Shown: positions 1 through 8,486 of the stretch, piece by piece
Position numbering within the stretch: the stretch's first letter is position 1
Layout: each line of letters begins with the position of its first letter
Assembly (NCBI RefSeq): GCF_028527925.1
Contig: NZ_JAPESW010000037.1
Span: 1 to 34,800 of the forward strand
DNA from: Cellulomonas fimi
GTDB taxonomy: Bacteria > Actinomycetota > Actinomycetes > Actinomycetales > Cellulomonadaceae
DNA: 34,800 nt
Direction: 5' to 3'
Made by a program: the position numbers and the translations under genes
The notes under the pieces: generated by a model
Seen by the model: only the letters and a program-made list of their open reading frames with translations
Database searches by the model: none
Told to the model about the DNA's origin: nothing

Positions 1-1398
1 GTCGGGCGCGAGCAGCACCTCGGGCGGGTCGGACTCGCGTCGCGTCGCGACCGCGAGCTCGGCGAGCGTGCGCTGCACCGCGGTCGCAGGCGACGCTCCC
101 GGCTCGACGCTGCGCGGGTCGGAGAGCAGGTGCGTGAGGACCGCGTCCGGTGCGAGCGCGGCGACGGTCGTGCCGCCCGCCCGGACCTGCGTGCGTGCCG
201 CGGCGGCCTCCTCGTCGTCGTCCACGTCGCCGGTCGGCAGCACGAAGGCCGCGGCACCCGCGTTCGTGGCGAGCCCGATCGTCGCGTCGTCGGGGGTGCG
301 CGCGCCTGTGCCCCAGAGCACGACGGGCACGTCGCCGGCACCCGACTGCTCCAGCCACGTGCGGGCGGCGGCGCCGGCCGCGGCGGCCAGGTCGGGACGT
401 GCGCCGTGCGCGATCGCCGCCGCGTCGGGGTCGGCCCACGGCAGGGACAGCACGTCGCGCTCGGCGAGGACCTCGGTGACCTGGTCCGACCACTGCCGCG
501 CCCGCGGCCCGGCGAGCGCCGACTGGGCGAGCAGGGCCGGGTCGACGACCGCGCTCACGTCGGGCGCCTCGTCGAGCAGGCGCGCGAGCTGCGCGAGGCG
601 CGCACCGGTCGCGGTCGCCTCCTCGAGCCGTGCGACCGACGAGTCGTCGGGCGGGCTGACCGCGGTCGAGGTGCCGGCCGACGGGCTGGGGCCCGCGGTG
701 GCGCCGTCGGGCTGCGCACCGGTGGAGCCGTCAGTCGCGGCGCCGTCCGCGTCCTGCCTGGTCGTCGGGTCCGCGTCGGTGCCGGGCAGCGTCGGTGCGA
801 GCGGGGGTCCGACGACGGGGACGGCGACGGACACGTCGGTCGCGGGGACGTCGTCCGACGGCAGCCAGAGCAGGAACGTGCGCTGCTGGCCCACGACACG
901 GGCGCCCGCGCGCAGGTCCAGCGTGAGGCCGCGCGGGCCCCACACGTCGGCACCGCCGGCCAGCCGGACGTCCTCGGCCGGCACCGTGAGCTCGACCTGG
1001 GCGCTCGCCCCCGGGGCGAGGGGTGCGTCGACGGGTGCGGTCGCGACCGCGGAGCCCGACGCGAGGCCTCCGGACGCCCACGTCTGCAGGTCGGCGCGCG
1101 TGTGCGGGCGGATGCGGCTGATCCGGAGCACGGCCGACGGCGACGCGACGTCCTCCGCGCCGTCGTTGCGGACCGTCGCGGTGACGGTGAGGTCCTCGCC
1201 GGGCCGCAGGACCTGGGGCGTCACGCGCGTGATCTGCACGGAGACGGGCCACGTGGCCGTCGGGCTGGGGGTGGGCGTCGTCGTCGCACGCGCGGGCGGC
1301 ACGACGACGAGCGACCCGAGGCACAGCACGGCGAGCGTGACGGCGAGCAGGACGACGGCCGCGCGGTGGACCTGGCCGCGGCGCAGGGCCGCGTTCAT
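1..1398 (-). CDS. DUF6049 family exported protein (C-terminal part outside window)
   Basis: Reading the minus strand from an ATG at 1398 gives 466 uninterrupted codons to base 1, so the end lies outside the window. Residues 1-40 form a signal peptide or anchor: basic start, a Leu/Val/Ala-rich core and an Ala-Arg-Ala site followed by a Thr/Pro linker. Next comes a beta-rich segment like a bacterial surface domain (VTPQVLRPGEDLTVT), an acidic Ser/Pro/Asp linker and an alpha/beta part (VPVVLWGTG, AAAFVLPTGD). This order matches the DUF6049 proteins that actinobacteria keep beside the CCA-adding enzyme, usually upstream of a MurJ-like flippase, which here would lie beyond the edge. The ATG overlaps the NUDIX stop codon (ATGA), so the two are probably translationally coupled. 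Function is not established; a cell-envelope role is inferred from export and usual neighbours. Confidence 0.8.
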   Translation of the reverse strand, partial: MNAALRRGQVHRAAVVLLAVTLAVLCLGSLVVVPPARATTTPTPSPTATWPVSVQITRVTPQVLRPGEDLTVTATVRNDGAEDVASPSAVLRISRIRPHTRADLQTWASGGLASGSAVATAPVDAPLAPGASAQVELTVPAEDVRLAGGADVWGPRGLTLDLRAGARVVGQQRTFLLWLPSDDVPATDVSVAVPVVGPPLAPTLPGTDADPTTRQDADGAATDGSTGAQPDGATAGPSPSAGTSTAVSPPDDSSVARLEEATATGARLAQLARLLDEAPDVSAVVDPALLAQSALAGPRARQWSDQVTEVLAERDVLSLPWADPDAAAIAHGARPDLAAAAGAAARTWLEQSGAGDVPVVLWGTGARTPDDATIGLATNAGAAAFVLPTGDVDDDEEAAAARTQVRAGGTTVAALAPDAVLTHLLSDPRSVEPGASPATAVQRTLAELAVATRRESDPPEVLLAPD

Positions 1399-1949
1399 GC
1401 CTCGCCGACGAGCACGACGAGCGCCGCCTCGGCGAGGCGCCGTTCGTTCGGGTACGCGAGCCGGTCGTGCAGGTCGGTCACGGGGATCCACGCGGCGTCC
1501 TCGGCCTCGCCGTCGGGGTCGCCCTCGACGGTGAGCGTGCCGCCGACGGCGCCGAGCAGGAAGTGGTGGACGACCTTGTGCACGCGGCGGTCGTCGCCCG
1601 AGAACCAGTAGTCGATGACACCGAGGCGCCGCAGCACCTGCCCGGTGATGCCGGTCTCCTCGGCGATCTCGCGGACCGCGGCCTGCTCGGGCGTCTCGGT
1701 GCCCTCGAGGTGGCCCTTGGGCAGGCACCACTCGAGGCGGCCGGCCCGGTTGCGCCGGGCGATGACGGCGGCCTGGTAGACGCCGTCGCGCTGCTGGACG
1801 ACGATCCCGCCCGCGGACGTCTCGTCGACGACGGGCAGGGGAGCCGGGGCGGGCCGCACGACGGCGTGCCGGGGGTCGATCCGCAGCGCGTGCCCGCCGG
1901 GCGGCGCAGGCACACCCCCGGGCACGGAGGGCTGCGCCGGGCTCGACAT
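1395..1949 (-). CDS. NUDIX hydrolase
   Basis: The 184-residue protein has a complete NUDIX box, G-x5-E-x7-REIAEETGI, at about residues 85-107. NUDIX enzymes hydrolyse nucleoside diphosphates linked to another group, using Mg2+ held by the REUxEE glutamates. The N-terminal 40 residues are Pro/Gly-rich and probably flexible; the fold starts at SAGGIVVQ. The ATG at 1949 is chosen because upstream codons look non-coding and the gene then diverges from the CCA-adding enzyme with a 97-bp promoter region between. The stop overlaps the start of the DUF6049 gene by four bases. The NUDIX / DUF6049 / CCA-enzyme neighbourhood is a conserved actinobacterial arrangement. The substrate cannot be read from the sequence; the best guesses are oxidised nucleotides or dinucleoside polyphosphates. 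Confidence 0.88.
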   Translation of the reverse strand: MSSPAQPSVPGGVPAPPGGHALRIDPRHAVVRPAPAPLPVVDETSAGGIVVQQRDGVYQAAVIARRNRAGRLEWCLPKGHLEGTETPEQAAVREIAEETGITGQVLRRLGVIDYWFSGDDRRVHKVVHHFLLGAVGGTLTVEGDPDGEAEDAAWIPVTDLHDRLAYPNERRLAEAALVVLVGEA

Positions 1950-2046
1950 GCGGCCACTGTAACGACTCGCCGGGAGCGTCCGGTTCGGTGACGGCCGCGC
2001 GGGTGCACGCCGCACGACGCCGACCGCGTCTGGCAGGCTTGGACGA

Positions 2047-3570
2047 GTGCCCTCCCAGGACCCGACCGGCGCCGCGACCGGCGTGAGCACCACCGACCCC
2101 TCCGCGGCCCTCGCGGCGCTGCGCCGCCGTGCGCTCGGCGTGCTCGCCGGGCTGTCGGGCGACGCGATCGAGCTCGGTGAGCTGTTCCGGGCGGCGGGCC
2201 ACGAGCTCGCGCTCGTCGGCGGGCCGGTGCGCGACGCGTTCCTCGGCCGGCTGAGCGCCGACCTCGACTTCACGACGTCGGCGACGCCCGACGAGACCGA
2301 GGCGATCCTCGCGCGGTGGGGCGACGCCCACTGGGACATCGGCCGCGAGTTCGGCACGATCGGCGCGCGCCGCATGCCGGGCGGCCGCCGGGGGAGCACG
2401 CGCGACGTGGTCGTCGAGGTCACGACGTACCGGACTGACGCGTACGACCCCGCGTCGCGCAAGCCCGAGGTCGCGTTCGGCGACTCGCTCGAGGGTGACC
2501 TGTCGCGCCGCGACTTCACCGTCAACGCGATGGCGGTGCGCCTGCCCGACCTCACGTTCGTCGACCCCTTCGACGGCCTCGCGGACCTGGCCCGCGGCGT
2601 GCTGCGGACGCCGGTCGACCCGCGGCAGTCGTTCGACGACGACCCGCTGCGGATGATGCGGGCGGCCCGGTTCGCGGCCCAGCTCGGTTTCGAGGTGGAC
2701 CCCGCGGCGCGGGCGGCGATCACCGACATGGCCGAGCGCATCGCCATCGTGTCGGCCGAGCGGGTCCGCGACGAGCTCTCGAAGCTGCTCCTGTCCGCGC
2801 AGCCGCGCGCAGGGCTGGAGGTCCTCGTCGAGACCGGCCTGGCCCAGCACGTGCTGCCGGAGCTGCCCGCGCTGCGGCTCGAGATCGACGAGCACCACCG
2901 GCACAAGGACGTCTACGAGCACTCCCTCACGGTGCTCGACAAGGCGATCGCGCTCGAGACCGGCCCGGACGGCGCGGTCCCCGGGCCGGACCTCGTCCTG
3001 CGCCTGGCGGCGCTGCTCCACGACATCGGCAAGCCGCGCACGCGCCGCTTCGAGCAGGGCGGCGGCGTGAGCTTCCACCACCACGAGGTCGTCGGCGCCA
3101 AGATGGTCGCGAAGCGGCTCAAGGAGCTGCGGTTCGACAAGGCGACCGTGCAGGCCGTGTCGCGGCTCACCGAGCTGCACCTGCGCTTCCACGGGTACGG
3201 CGAGGGCGGCTGGACGGACTCCGCGGTCCGCCGGTACGTGACGGACGCCGGCCCGCTGCTCGAGCGCCTGCACCGGCTGACCCGGTCCGACTGCACGACG
3301 CGCAACCAGCGCAAGGCGGCGCGGCTGTCGGCGGCCTACGACGACCTGGAGCAGCGCATCGCGACGCTGCGCGAGCAGGAGGAGCTCGCCTCGATCCGGC
3401 CCGACCTCGACGGCACGCAGATCATGGAGATCCTCGGCATCGGCCCCGGTCGCGACGTCGGCGCCGCGTACAAGCACCTGCTGGAGCTGCGCATGGAGCG
3501 CGGGCCGCTGGGCGAGGACGTCGCGCGGTCCGAGCTGCTCGCGTGGTGGGAGGCCCGCACCGCGGGCTGA
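2047..3570 (+). CDS. CCA tRNA nucleotidyltransferase with HD domain
   Basis: This 507-residue class II nucleotidyltransferase adds or repairs the 3'-CCA end of tRNAs in the cytoplasm. The head domain shows GGPVRD at 58-63 and the metal-binding DLD at 72-74. A downstream RRDFTVNAMA and a D-(x)-R-(M)-R (DDPLRMMRAARF) segment match the neck and nucleotide-selection region. An HD phosphohydrolase domain follows, with LLHDIGKPRTRR (His325-Asp326) and HHHEVVGA, as is usual for bacterial CCA enzymes of this type. The length is normal. The start is uncertain: GTG at 2047 has only a weak upstream purine stretch, and a second in-frame GTG lies at 2083 before the conserved core. The gene diverges from the NUDIX gene and converges on the LOV phosphatase gene, with only seven bases between their ends. 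Confidence 0.95.
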   Translation: MPSQDPTGAATGVSTTDPSAALAALRRRALGVLAGLSGDAIELGELFRAAGHELALVGGPVRDAFLGRLSADLDFTTSATPDETEAILARWGDAHWDIGREFGTIGARRMPGGRRGSTRDVVVEVTTYRTDAYDPASRKPEVAFGDSLEGDLSRRDFTVNAMAVRLPDLTFVDPFDGLADLARGVLRTPVDPRQSFDDDPLRMMRAARFAAQLGFEVDPAARAAITDMAERIAIVSAERVRDELSKLLLSAQPRAGLEVLVETGLAQHVLPELPALRLEIDEHHRHKDVYEHSLTVLDKAIALETGPDGAVPGPDLVLRLAALLHDIGKPRTRRFEQGGGVSFHHHEVVGAKMVAKRLKELRFDKATVQAVSRLTELHLRFHGYGEGGWTDSAVRRYVTDAGPLLERLHRLTRSDCTTRNQRKAARLSAAYDDLEQRIATLREQEELASIRPDLDGTQIMEILGIGPGRDVGAAYKHLLELRMERGPLGEDVARSELLAWWEARTAG

Positions 3571-3577
3571 CGCCGGG

Positions 3578-5239
3578 TCAGGCGCGGCGCACGACCAGGA
3601 GGCACACGTCGTCCTCCTGCTGCACCCCGACGAGCGCGTCGACCAGCGCGTCCCGGACCCCGGCGGCGTCGGTCCCGTCGGGGACGGCCGCGAGCGTGGT
3701 CTCGAGCGCGGTGAGCCCGTCGGCGAGCGCGCGGTCGCGCCGCTCGACCAGCCCGTCCGTGTAGAGCACGAGAGTCGCGCCCTCGGGCACCTCGACGGTC
3801 GCGTCGGGCACCGTGGGCAGGCCCGGCAGCCCGACGGGCGTCCGCAGCGAGCCGTCGAGGCGCTGCACGCGACCACCGGGCAGGCGGAGCATGGGCGGCG
3901 GGTGCCCGGCGCGCGCGTAGTCGAGCCGCACGCCACCCTGCCCGTCGGGCGACCACCGCGCGTACACGCACGTCGCGATGTCCGCGAGGTCGAGCCCGCG
4001 CACGACGCCGTCGATCCGGTCGAGCACGCCGCCGGGCGCGGAGTCCTCCCACGCGTAGGAGCGCAGCAGCGACCGCAGCTGACCCATCGCGGCCGCGGCG
4101 CGCAGGTCGTGCCCGACGACGTCGCCCACCGCGAGACCGACGGTGCCGCCCGCGAGCGGCAGCACGTCGAACCAGTCGCCGCCGACCTCCGCGAGCCGGC
4201 TCGACGGCAGGTACGACGCGGCCACGTCGAGCCCGGGCACGCGCGGGATCTCGGGCAGCAGGCTGTGCTGGAGCGTGAGGGCCGCGCTGCGCTGCGCGAG
4301 GAACAGCCGCACGTTCTCGAGCGCGAGACCCGCGCGTCGGCCCAGGTGCGCGGCGGTGAGGACGGTGTCCGGCGTGAAGCCGTCGACCTTCTCGTGCACC
4401 AGGCACAGCACGCCGAGCACGCGCTCGCGCGCGCGCAGCGGCACGATCATCGCGCTGCCGAGGCCGAGGCGCTGCAGGAGCGCGAGCTGCGCGGGGGTCG
4501 TCCGGCCGGGGAGCGAGTCGACGTCGACGGGGAACGGCTCCGCGACGTAGCCGGGCGGGCTCGCGAGGGCCTGGAGCGTGCGGGGGGAGCGCTGGAGCCA
4601 GCTCACGTCCTGCGCGCCCAGGCTGTTGGCGAGCGCGACGTCGGAGGCGCTGCCGGCGACCACGTGCACGTGCTCGAACCGGCCGCGCTCGTCGGTCACC
4701 GCGACGAACCCCCACGTCGCGAGCGGCGGGATCGCGACGTCGGCCAGCGCGTCGACCGCGTCGTTGTAGTCGAGGTGCAGCGCGAGCTCGTCGCTCACGC
4801 GCGCGAGCAGGTCGAGGCGCGCGGCCGACCGGTCGTCGCCCAGGCCCGCGTGCTCGGCCTCGACGCGCTCCGTGACGTCGGTCTGGACCGCCACGCGACG
4901 CACCACCGCACCCGTGCTGTCGTGCACGGGCATGATGACGAGCTGGTTCCAGAACGGCGTGCCGTCGCGCCGGTAGTTGAGGAGCAGCGCCCCGGCGGTG
5001 CGGCCCTCGTCGATGGCGGTCCGGAGCTCGCCGAGCGCGCTCGGGTCGGTGCCCGTCCCCTGCAGGAAGCGGCAGTTGCGGCCGAGCACCTCGGACGCGG
5101 GGTGCCCGGTGAGCTTCTCGAACGCGGGGTTGACCCAGATCAGCGGGTCGTCGGGCTGGGTCGGGTCGCTGATGCAGGCCGCGACCTCGCCGTCGACGAG
5201 CGCGAGGCGCAGCGCCTCCTCGGGGGTCAGGTCGATCAC
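3578..5239 (-). CDS. LOV-GAF-PP2C (SpoIIE-type) photoreceptor phosphatase
   Basis: This 553-residue soluble protein has three parts. Residues 15-130 are a PAS domain of the LOV class: GRNCRFLQG at 53-61 supplies the flavin-adduct Cys56, and Asn88, Asn98 and Gln119 match the conserved flavin contacts. Residues 145-315 look like a GAF domain. Residues 320-553 are a PP2C/SpoIIE serine phosphatase with LQHSLLP, GGDWFD (353-358), GDVVGHD (372-378), LYTDG (Asp495) and a terminal DD pair (543-544) for metal binding. Such phosphatases usually act on anti-anti-sigma (STAS) proteins, so blue light probably feeds a partner-switching pathway; no STAS or RsbW gene is in the window. The GTG at 5239 has GGGAGG about ten bases upstream and overlaps the MFS stop codon (GTGA). 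The LOV assignment is strong; output and target are inferred. Confidence 0.93.
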   Translation of the reverse strand: MIDLTPEEALRLALVDGEVAACISDPTQPDDPLIWVNPAFEKLTGHPASEVLGRNCRFLQGTGTDPSALGELRTAIDEGRTAGALLLNYRRDGTPFWNQLVIMPVHDSTGAVVRRVAVQTDVTERVEAEHAGLGDDRSAARLDLLARVSDELALHLDYNDAVDALADVAIPPLATWGFVAVTDERGRFEHVHVVAGSASDVALANSLGAQDVSWLQRSPRTLQALASPPGYVAEPFPVDVDSLPGRTTPAQLALLQRLGLGSAMIVPLRARERVLGVLCLVHEKVDGFTPDTVLTAAHLGRRAGLALENVRLFLAQRSAALTLQHSLLPEIPRVPGLDVAASYLPSSRLAEVGGDWFDVLPLAGGTVGLAVGDVVGHDLRAAAAMGQLRSLLRSYAWEDSAPGGVLDRIDGVVRGLDLADIATCVYARWSPDGQGGVRLDYARAGHPPPMLRLPGGRVQRLDGSLRTPVGLPGLPTVPDATVEVPEGATLVLYTDGLVERRDRALADGLTALETTLAAVPDGTDAAGVRDALVDALVGVQQEDDVCLLVVRRA

Positions 5240-6597
5240 GAGCCCGTCACCTCCCGGGACGTCGGAGCGGCGGCCGGACGGTCGGAACCCGGTGCGGGGG
5301 CCCCGGTCGTGCCGGTGCGGCCCACGGCGCGCGTCGTCGCGGCGCCGTAGAGCAGAGCGCCCGCAACGTACCCGACCGCGAGGACGACGAACAGACCACG
5401 CGACCAGCCGGTGTCCGGCAGCGTCACCGCGCCGAGCGCGGCGGCGCCCACGAACGCGGCGTTGTAGAGGACGTCGTAGAGCGCGAACGCCCGGCCGCGG
5501 AACGCGTCGTCGGTGTCCCGCTGGACGATCGTGTCGACCGCGATCTTCGCGCCCTGCGCGGCCAGCCCGAGCGCGGCCGCCCCGACGAGCACGGCGGGCC
5601 GCGCGACGGTCACCGCGAGCAGCCCCTGGCTCAGCGCGGCGAGGCCGAGGCACAGCACGATCCACGTGTGCGGGCCGGTGCGCGGCGACAGGACGGGTGT
5701 GAGCACGACGGCGAGCGCGAAGCCGACGGCGGACGCGCCCAGGACGGTGGCGAACGTGGCCAGGCCGGCGCCCGCGTCGGCGGGGTCCGACAGGAGGTTG
5801 CGCGAGATGAGGATGCTCGCGATGAACGTGACGCCGTACAGGAACCGGTGCGTCGCCATAATCCCGAGCGCGTAGGCCGGGGTCCGGCGCTCGACGAGGT
5901 GCCGCGCACCGGCGACGAGCCCGCGCGCGAGCGTGCCGAGCGCGTGCCGCAGCTGCGTCGCGTCGGCCCGCTCGACCGGGCCGAGCTGGTCACGGCCGAG
6001 ACGCGTGGCGAGCGCGGCGGCACCGCCCATGACCGCGGCGGCGAGCGCCAGCGCGGCGGCGTCCTTGACCCGGCCCGCGGGCAGGACGAGGCCGAGGACG
6101 AGCCCGATGCCGCCGCCCACGCCCGCGGCCGCCGCACCGAGCGTCGGCGTCAGGGAGTTCGCGGTCAGCAGGAGGGGTCCGTCGACGACGCGCGGGAGCG
6201 ACGCGGACAGCGCCGACAGCAGGAAGCGGTTGATCGACAGGTTGACCAGGGCCAGGACGTACACCGCCACCGAGACGCCGTCGGTCGCCATGAGCACGGC
6301 GATCGTCACCGTGAGGACGACCCGCACGAGGTTCCCGTAGAGCAGCACCTGCCGGCGTCGCCACCGGTCGAGCAGCACGCCCGCCCACGGCCCGACGATC
6401 GTGAACGGCAGCAGGAGCACGGCGAAGGCCGCCGCGACGCCCGTCGCCGTGCTCGCGTTCTCGGGGGAGAAGAAGAACAGCGTCGCCAGGCCGACCTGGA
6501 ACATGCCGTCGGCGGTCTGGCTGACGAGGCGCACGGCGAACAGCCTGCGGAAGCCCTCGAGCGGCCACAGCGCCCGGAGGTCGGCGATCACCTGCAC
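5236..6597 (-). CDS. MFS transporter
   Basis: This 453-residue polytopic membrane protein has about twelve hydrophobic segments. The major-facilitator loop between helices 2 and 3 is recognisable as GVLLDRWRRRQVLL (roughly residues 75-90). The N-terminus (LFAVRLVSQTADGMFQVGL) resembles the MFS_3-type family of drug and metabolite exporters. A Pro/Ala/Thr-rich cytoplasmic tail follows the last helix. The GTG at 6597 has GAGGA seven bases upstream; a second GTG two codons on is possible. Longer upstream readings run into the promoter region and were not used. The stop overlaps the LOV phosphatase start by four bases, so the two are cotranscribed and probably coupled. The substrate is unknown. 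Its coupling to a photoreceptor might mean light-linked export, but that is speculation. Confidence 0.85.
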   Translation of the reverse strand: MQVIADLRALWPLEGFRRLFAVRLVSQTADGMFQVGLATLFFFSPENASTATGVAAAFAVLLLPFTIVGPWAGVLLDRWRRRQVLLYGNLVRVVLTVTIAVLMATDGVSVAVYVLALVNLSINRFLLSALSASLPRVVDGPLLLTANSLTPTLGAAAAGVGGGIGLVLGLVLPAGRVKDAAALALAAAVMGGAAALATRLGRDQLGPVERADATQLRHALGTLARGLVAGARHLVERRTPAYALGIMATHRFLYGVTFIASILISRNLLSDPADAGAGLATFATVLGASAVGFALAVVLTPVLSPRTGPHTWIVLCLGLAALSQGLLAVTVARPAVLVGAAALGLAAQGAKIAVDTIVQRDTDDAFRGRAFALYDVLYNAAFVGAAALGAVTLPDTGWSRGLFVVLAVGYVAGALLYGAATTRAVGRTGTTGAPAPGSDRPAAAPTSREVTGS

Positions 6598-6725
6598 GTC
6601 GCCATCCTCGCACCCGCACCGGACACCGGGCCCCCGACCGGGGTCGCGCGGCGGTCCGGGGCGACGCAGGACCCGTCGAGAAGCCGCACGACGAGGTGAC
6701 ATCCACCACAGCCGCCACCGGAACG

Positions 6726-6764
6726 CGTGAACATCAGGCCGCGAAAGATGAACGCTCGGTGAAC
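6726..6764 (-). promoter_or_regulatory. PhoP (PHO)-box-like direct repeats
   Basis: On the minus strand there are two 11-bp direct repeat units, GTTCACCGAGC and GTTCATCTTTC (6764 down to 6743), with a third GTTCACG unit at 6732-6726. Streptomyces PHO boxes are 11-nt direct repeats whose first seven bases are GTTCACC, so unit and spacing both match. The site lies 52 bp before the phosphate transporter start and 129 bp before the MFS start, which makes it a good candidate for phosphate-dependent control of pit. Confidence 0.6.
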
Positions 6765-6815
6765 TAGGACCATTTTCGTCCCGAGCACCCCCCGCGACCC
6801 TGCACCCTCTAGACC

Positions 6816-8054
6816 GTGGACGGGACCCTCATCCTCGCGCTCGTCGTCGCGGCAGCCCTCGCGTTCGACTTCACCAACGGCTTCCACGACACCGGCAACG
6901 CGATGGCCGCGTCCATCGCCACCGGGGCGCTCAAGCCCCGGGTCGCCGTGCTCCTGTCGGCCGCGCTCAACATGGTCGGCGCGTTCCTCTCGCTCGCGGT
7001 CGCCGCGACCATCGCCAAGGGCATCGTCGACCAGGGCGTCGTGACGCTCCCGCTCGTCGTGGGGGCCCTGGCGGGCGCCATCGTCTGGAACGTCGTCACC
7101 TGGTACCTCGGCCTGCCGTCGTCGTCGTCGCACGCGCTGGTCGGCGCGCTCGTCGGCGCCACGCTCGCCGCGGTCGGCACCGGCGGCGTCGTGTGGTCCG
7201 GTCTCGTCCAGAAGGTCGTCGTCCCCGCGCTGCTCGCCCCGGTCATCGCCGGCACCGTCGCCGCGCTGTCGACCGCGCTCGTCTACCGCATCACGCGGCG
7301 CGTCCCCGCCGACGCGCGCGACAAGCAGCTGCGCTGGGGCCAGATGGCGTCGGCGTCGATGGTGTCGCTCGCGCACGGCACCAACGACGCGCAGAAGAGC
7401 ATGGGCATCATCCTGCTGGCCCTCGTCGCCGGGGGAGCGGTGCCCGCCGGGTCCGACGTGCCCCTGTGGGTCGTCGTGTCGTGCGCGCTCGCGATGGCCG
7501 CCGGCACCGCGCTCGGCGGGTGGCGCGTCATCCGCACGCTCGGCAAGGGCCTCACCGACATCCAGGTGCCGCAGGGCATGGCGTCCGACACGTCGTCCGC
7601 CTCCGTCATCCTCGTGTCCAGCGCCTTCGGGTTCCCGCTGTCCACCACGCAGGTCGCGACCGGATCGATCCTCGGCTCCGGCGTCGGGCGTCGCGAGAAG
7701 GTCCGCTGGGCCGTCGCGGGGCGCATGGGCGTCGCGTGGCTCGTCACCCTCCCCGCCGCCGCCGCGTTCGGCGCGCTCGCCGTCGGGCTCGAGCACGTCG
7801 TCGGCGGGGACGCAGGCATCCCCGCCGTCCTCGGTGTCGTCGCCGCCGTCTGCGCCGTCATCTGGTGGCTCTCGCGCCGCGCCGCCGTCGACGCGCACAA
7901 CGTCACCGCCGACTGGGACGGCGACGCGCAGCCCGCCGCGGGCACGCCCGCGGGTGCCGTCGCCGCACCGGCGACCGTCACCGCCGCGACCGTCGCGCCC
8001 GCCCGGTCCACCGACGACGTCGCCCCGCCCGCCGCGACGCCCGTCGCCGTCTGA
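6816..8054 (+). CDS. pit: inorganic phosphate transporter, PiT family
   Basis: This 412-residue integral membrane protein imports phosphate, in this family as a metal-phosphate complex driven by the proton gradient. Two copies of the PiT signature are visible: DFTNGFHDTGNAMA near residue 18 and AHGTNDAQKSMGI near residue 187. About ten hydrophobic segments fill residues 1-360, and a Thr/Ala/Pro-rich cytoplasmic tail closes the protein. The GTG at 6816 has no clear ribosome binding site, and TCTAGA sits six bases upstream, so a leaderless or very short-leader transcript is possible. A PHO-box-like repeat lies upstream and a small membrane protein follows after 16 bases, likely in the same operon. 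The family call is secure; the exact paralogue (low-affinity pitA or phosphate-regulated pitH2) is not. Confidence 0.95.
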   Translation: MDGTLILALVVAAALAFDFTNGFHDTGNAMAASIATGALKPRVAVLLSAALNMVGAFLSLAVAATIAKGIVDQGVVTLPLVVGALAGAIVWNVVTWYLGLPSSSSHALVGALVGATLAAVGTGGVVWSGLVQKVVVPALLAPVIAGTVAALSTALVYRITRRVPADARDKQLRWGQMASASMVSLAHGTNDAQKSMGIILLALVAGGAVPAGSDVPLWVVVSCALAMAAGTALGGWRVIRTLGKGLTDIQVPQGMASDTSSASVILVSSAFGFPLSTTQVATGSILGSGVGRREKVRWAVAGRMGVAWLVTLPAAAAFGALAVGLEHVVGGDAGIPAVLGVVAAVCAVIWWLSRRAAVDAHNVTADWDGDAQPAAGTPAGAVAAPATVTAATVAPARSTDDVAPPAATPVAV

Positions 8055-8070
8055 GCGCCCAGGAGCACCC

Positions 8071-8310
8071 GTGATCGTCACCGTCCTCACCGTCCTCGGC
8101 CTCAGCCTCGTCTTCGGCGTCGGCATCCCCGCTCTCGTCTCCGTCGCCGCCCGCGTCGCGGCGCCCGAGGTCGCCGCCGCCGACGGCACGCGCGTCGCCG
8201 TCGGGGGGAACCGCACGGCCCGACTCGGTCTCGCCGTCGCGCTCCTCGTGCTCGTGGCGCTCGTCGTCGCGTTCGCGGTCTGGCTCGTCGCGACCGGCGG
8301 CACGAAGTAG
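8071..8310 (+). CDS. small two-helix membrane protein downstream of pit
   Basis: The GTG at 8071 has AGGAG five bases upstream and opens a 79-residue protein. It has a hydrophobic segment at about 1-28, a short polar loop containing ADGTRVAVGGNRT, and a second hydrophobic segment at about 50-75. It follows the transporter by 16 bases, so the two are probably cotranscribed. I do not recognise a named family. Small hydrophobic proteins are common after actinobacterial Pit genes, and an accessory role in transporter assembly or regulation is only an inference. Confidence 0.75.
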   Translation: MIVTVLTVLGLSLVFGVGIPALVSVAARVAAPEVAAADGTRVAVGGNRTARLGLAVALLVLVALVVAFAVWLVATGGTK

Positions 8311-8431
8311 CCCCGGGCGAGCCCGACAGCCGCGTCGCGCCCTCGCCGGAGACCTGGTACACGCAGCACGTCGTCGTCCCCTCCGCGGACGGTCCTCCCG
8401 ATCACCCGGACGGGTGAAACCGTGGCGGAGC

Positions 8432-8460
8432 CCAACGGTGAGCGGCGCACGCGCCGTTCT
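8432..8460 (+). promoter_or_regulatory. ECF-type promoter of sigma cassette 1 (CCAAC-N18-CGTTCT)
   Basis: CCAAC at 8432-8436 and CGTTCT at 8455-8460 are separated by 18 bases and end 26 bases before the first sigma gene. The same pair precedes the other two sigma genes. The AAC and CGT cores are typical of ECF -35 and -10 elements, so this is a likely autoregulated promoter. An earlier TGAAAC at 8415 could belong to a second promoter. Confidence 0.6.
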
Positions 8461-8486
8461 CCGGTCGAGGGACGAAGGAGGACGAC

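Noticed and set aside
68..1611. Plus-strand frames at the left edge
   Set aside because: The minus strand holds a coherent signal peptide and DUF6049 reading coupled to NUDIX; the plus frames are Arg/Ala-rich shadows.
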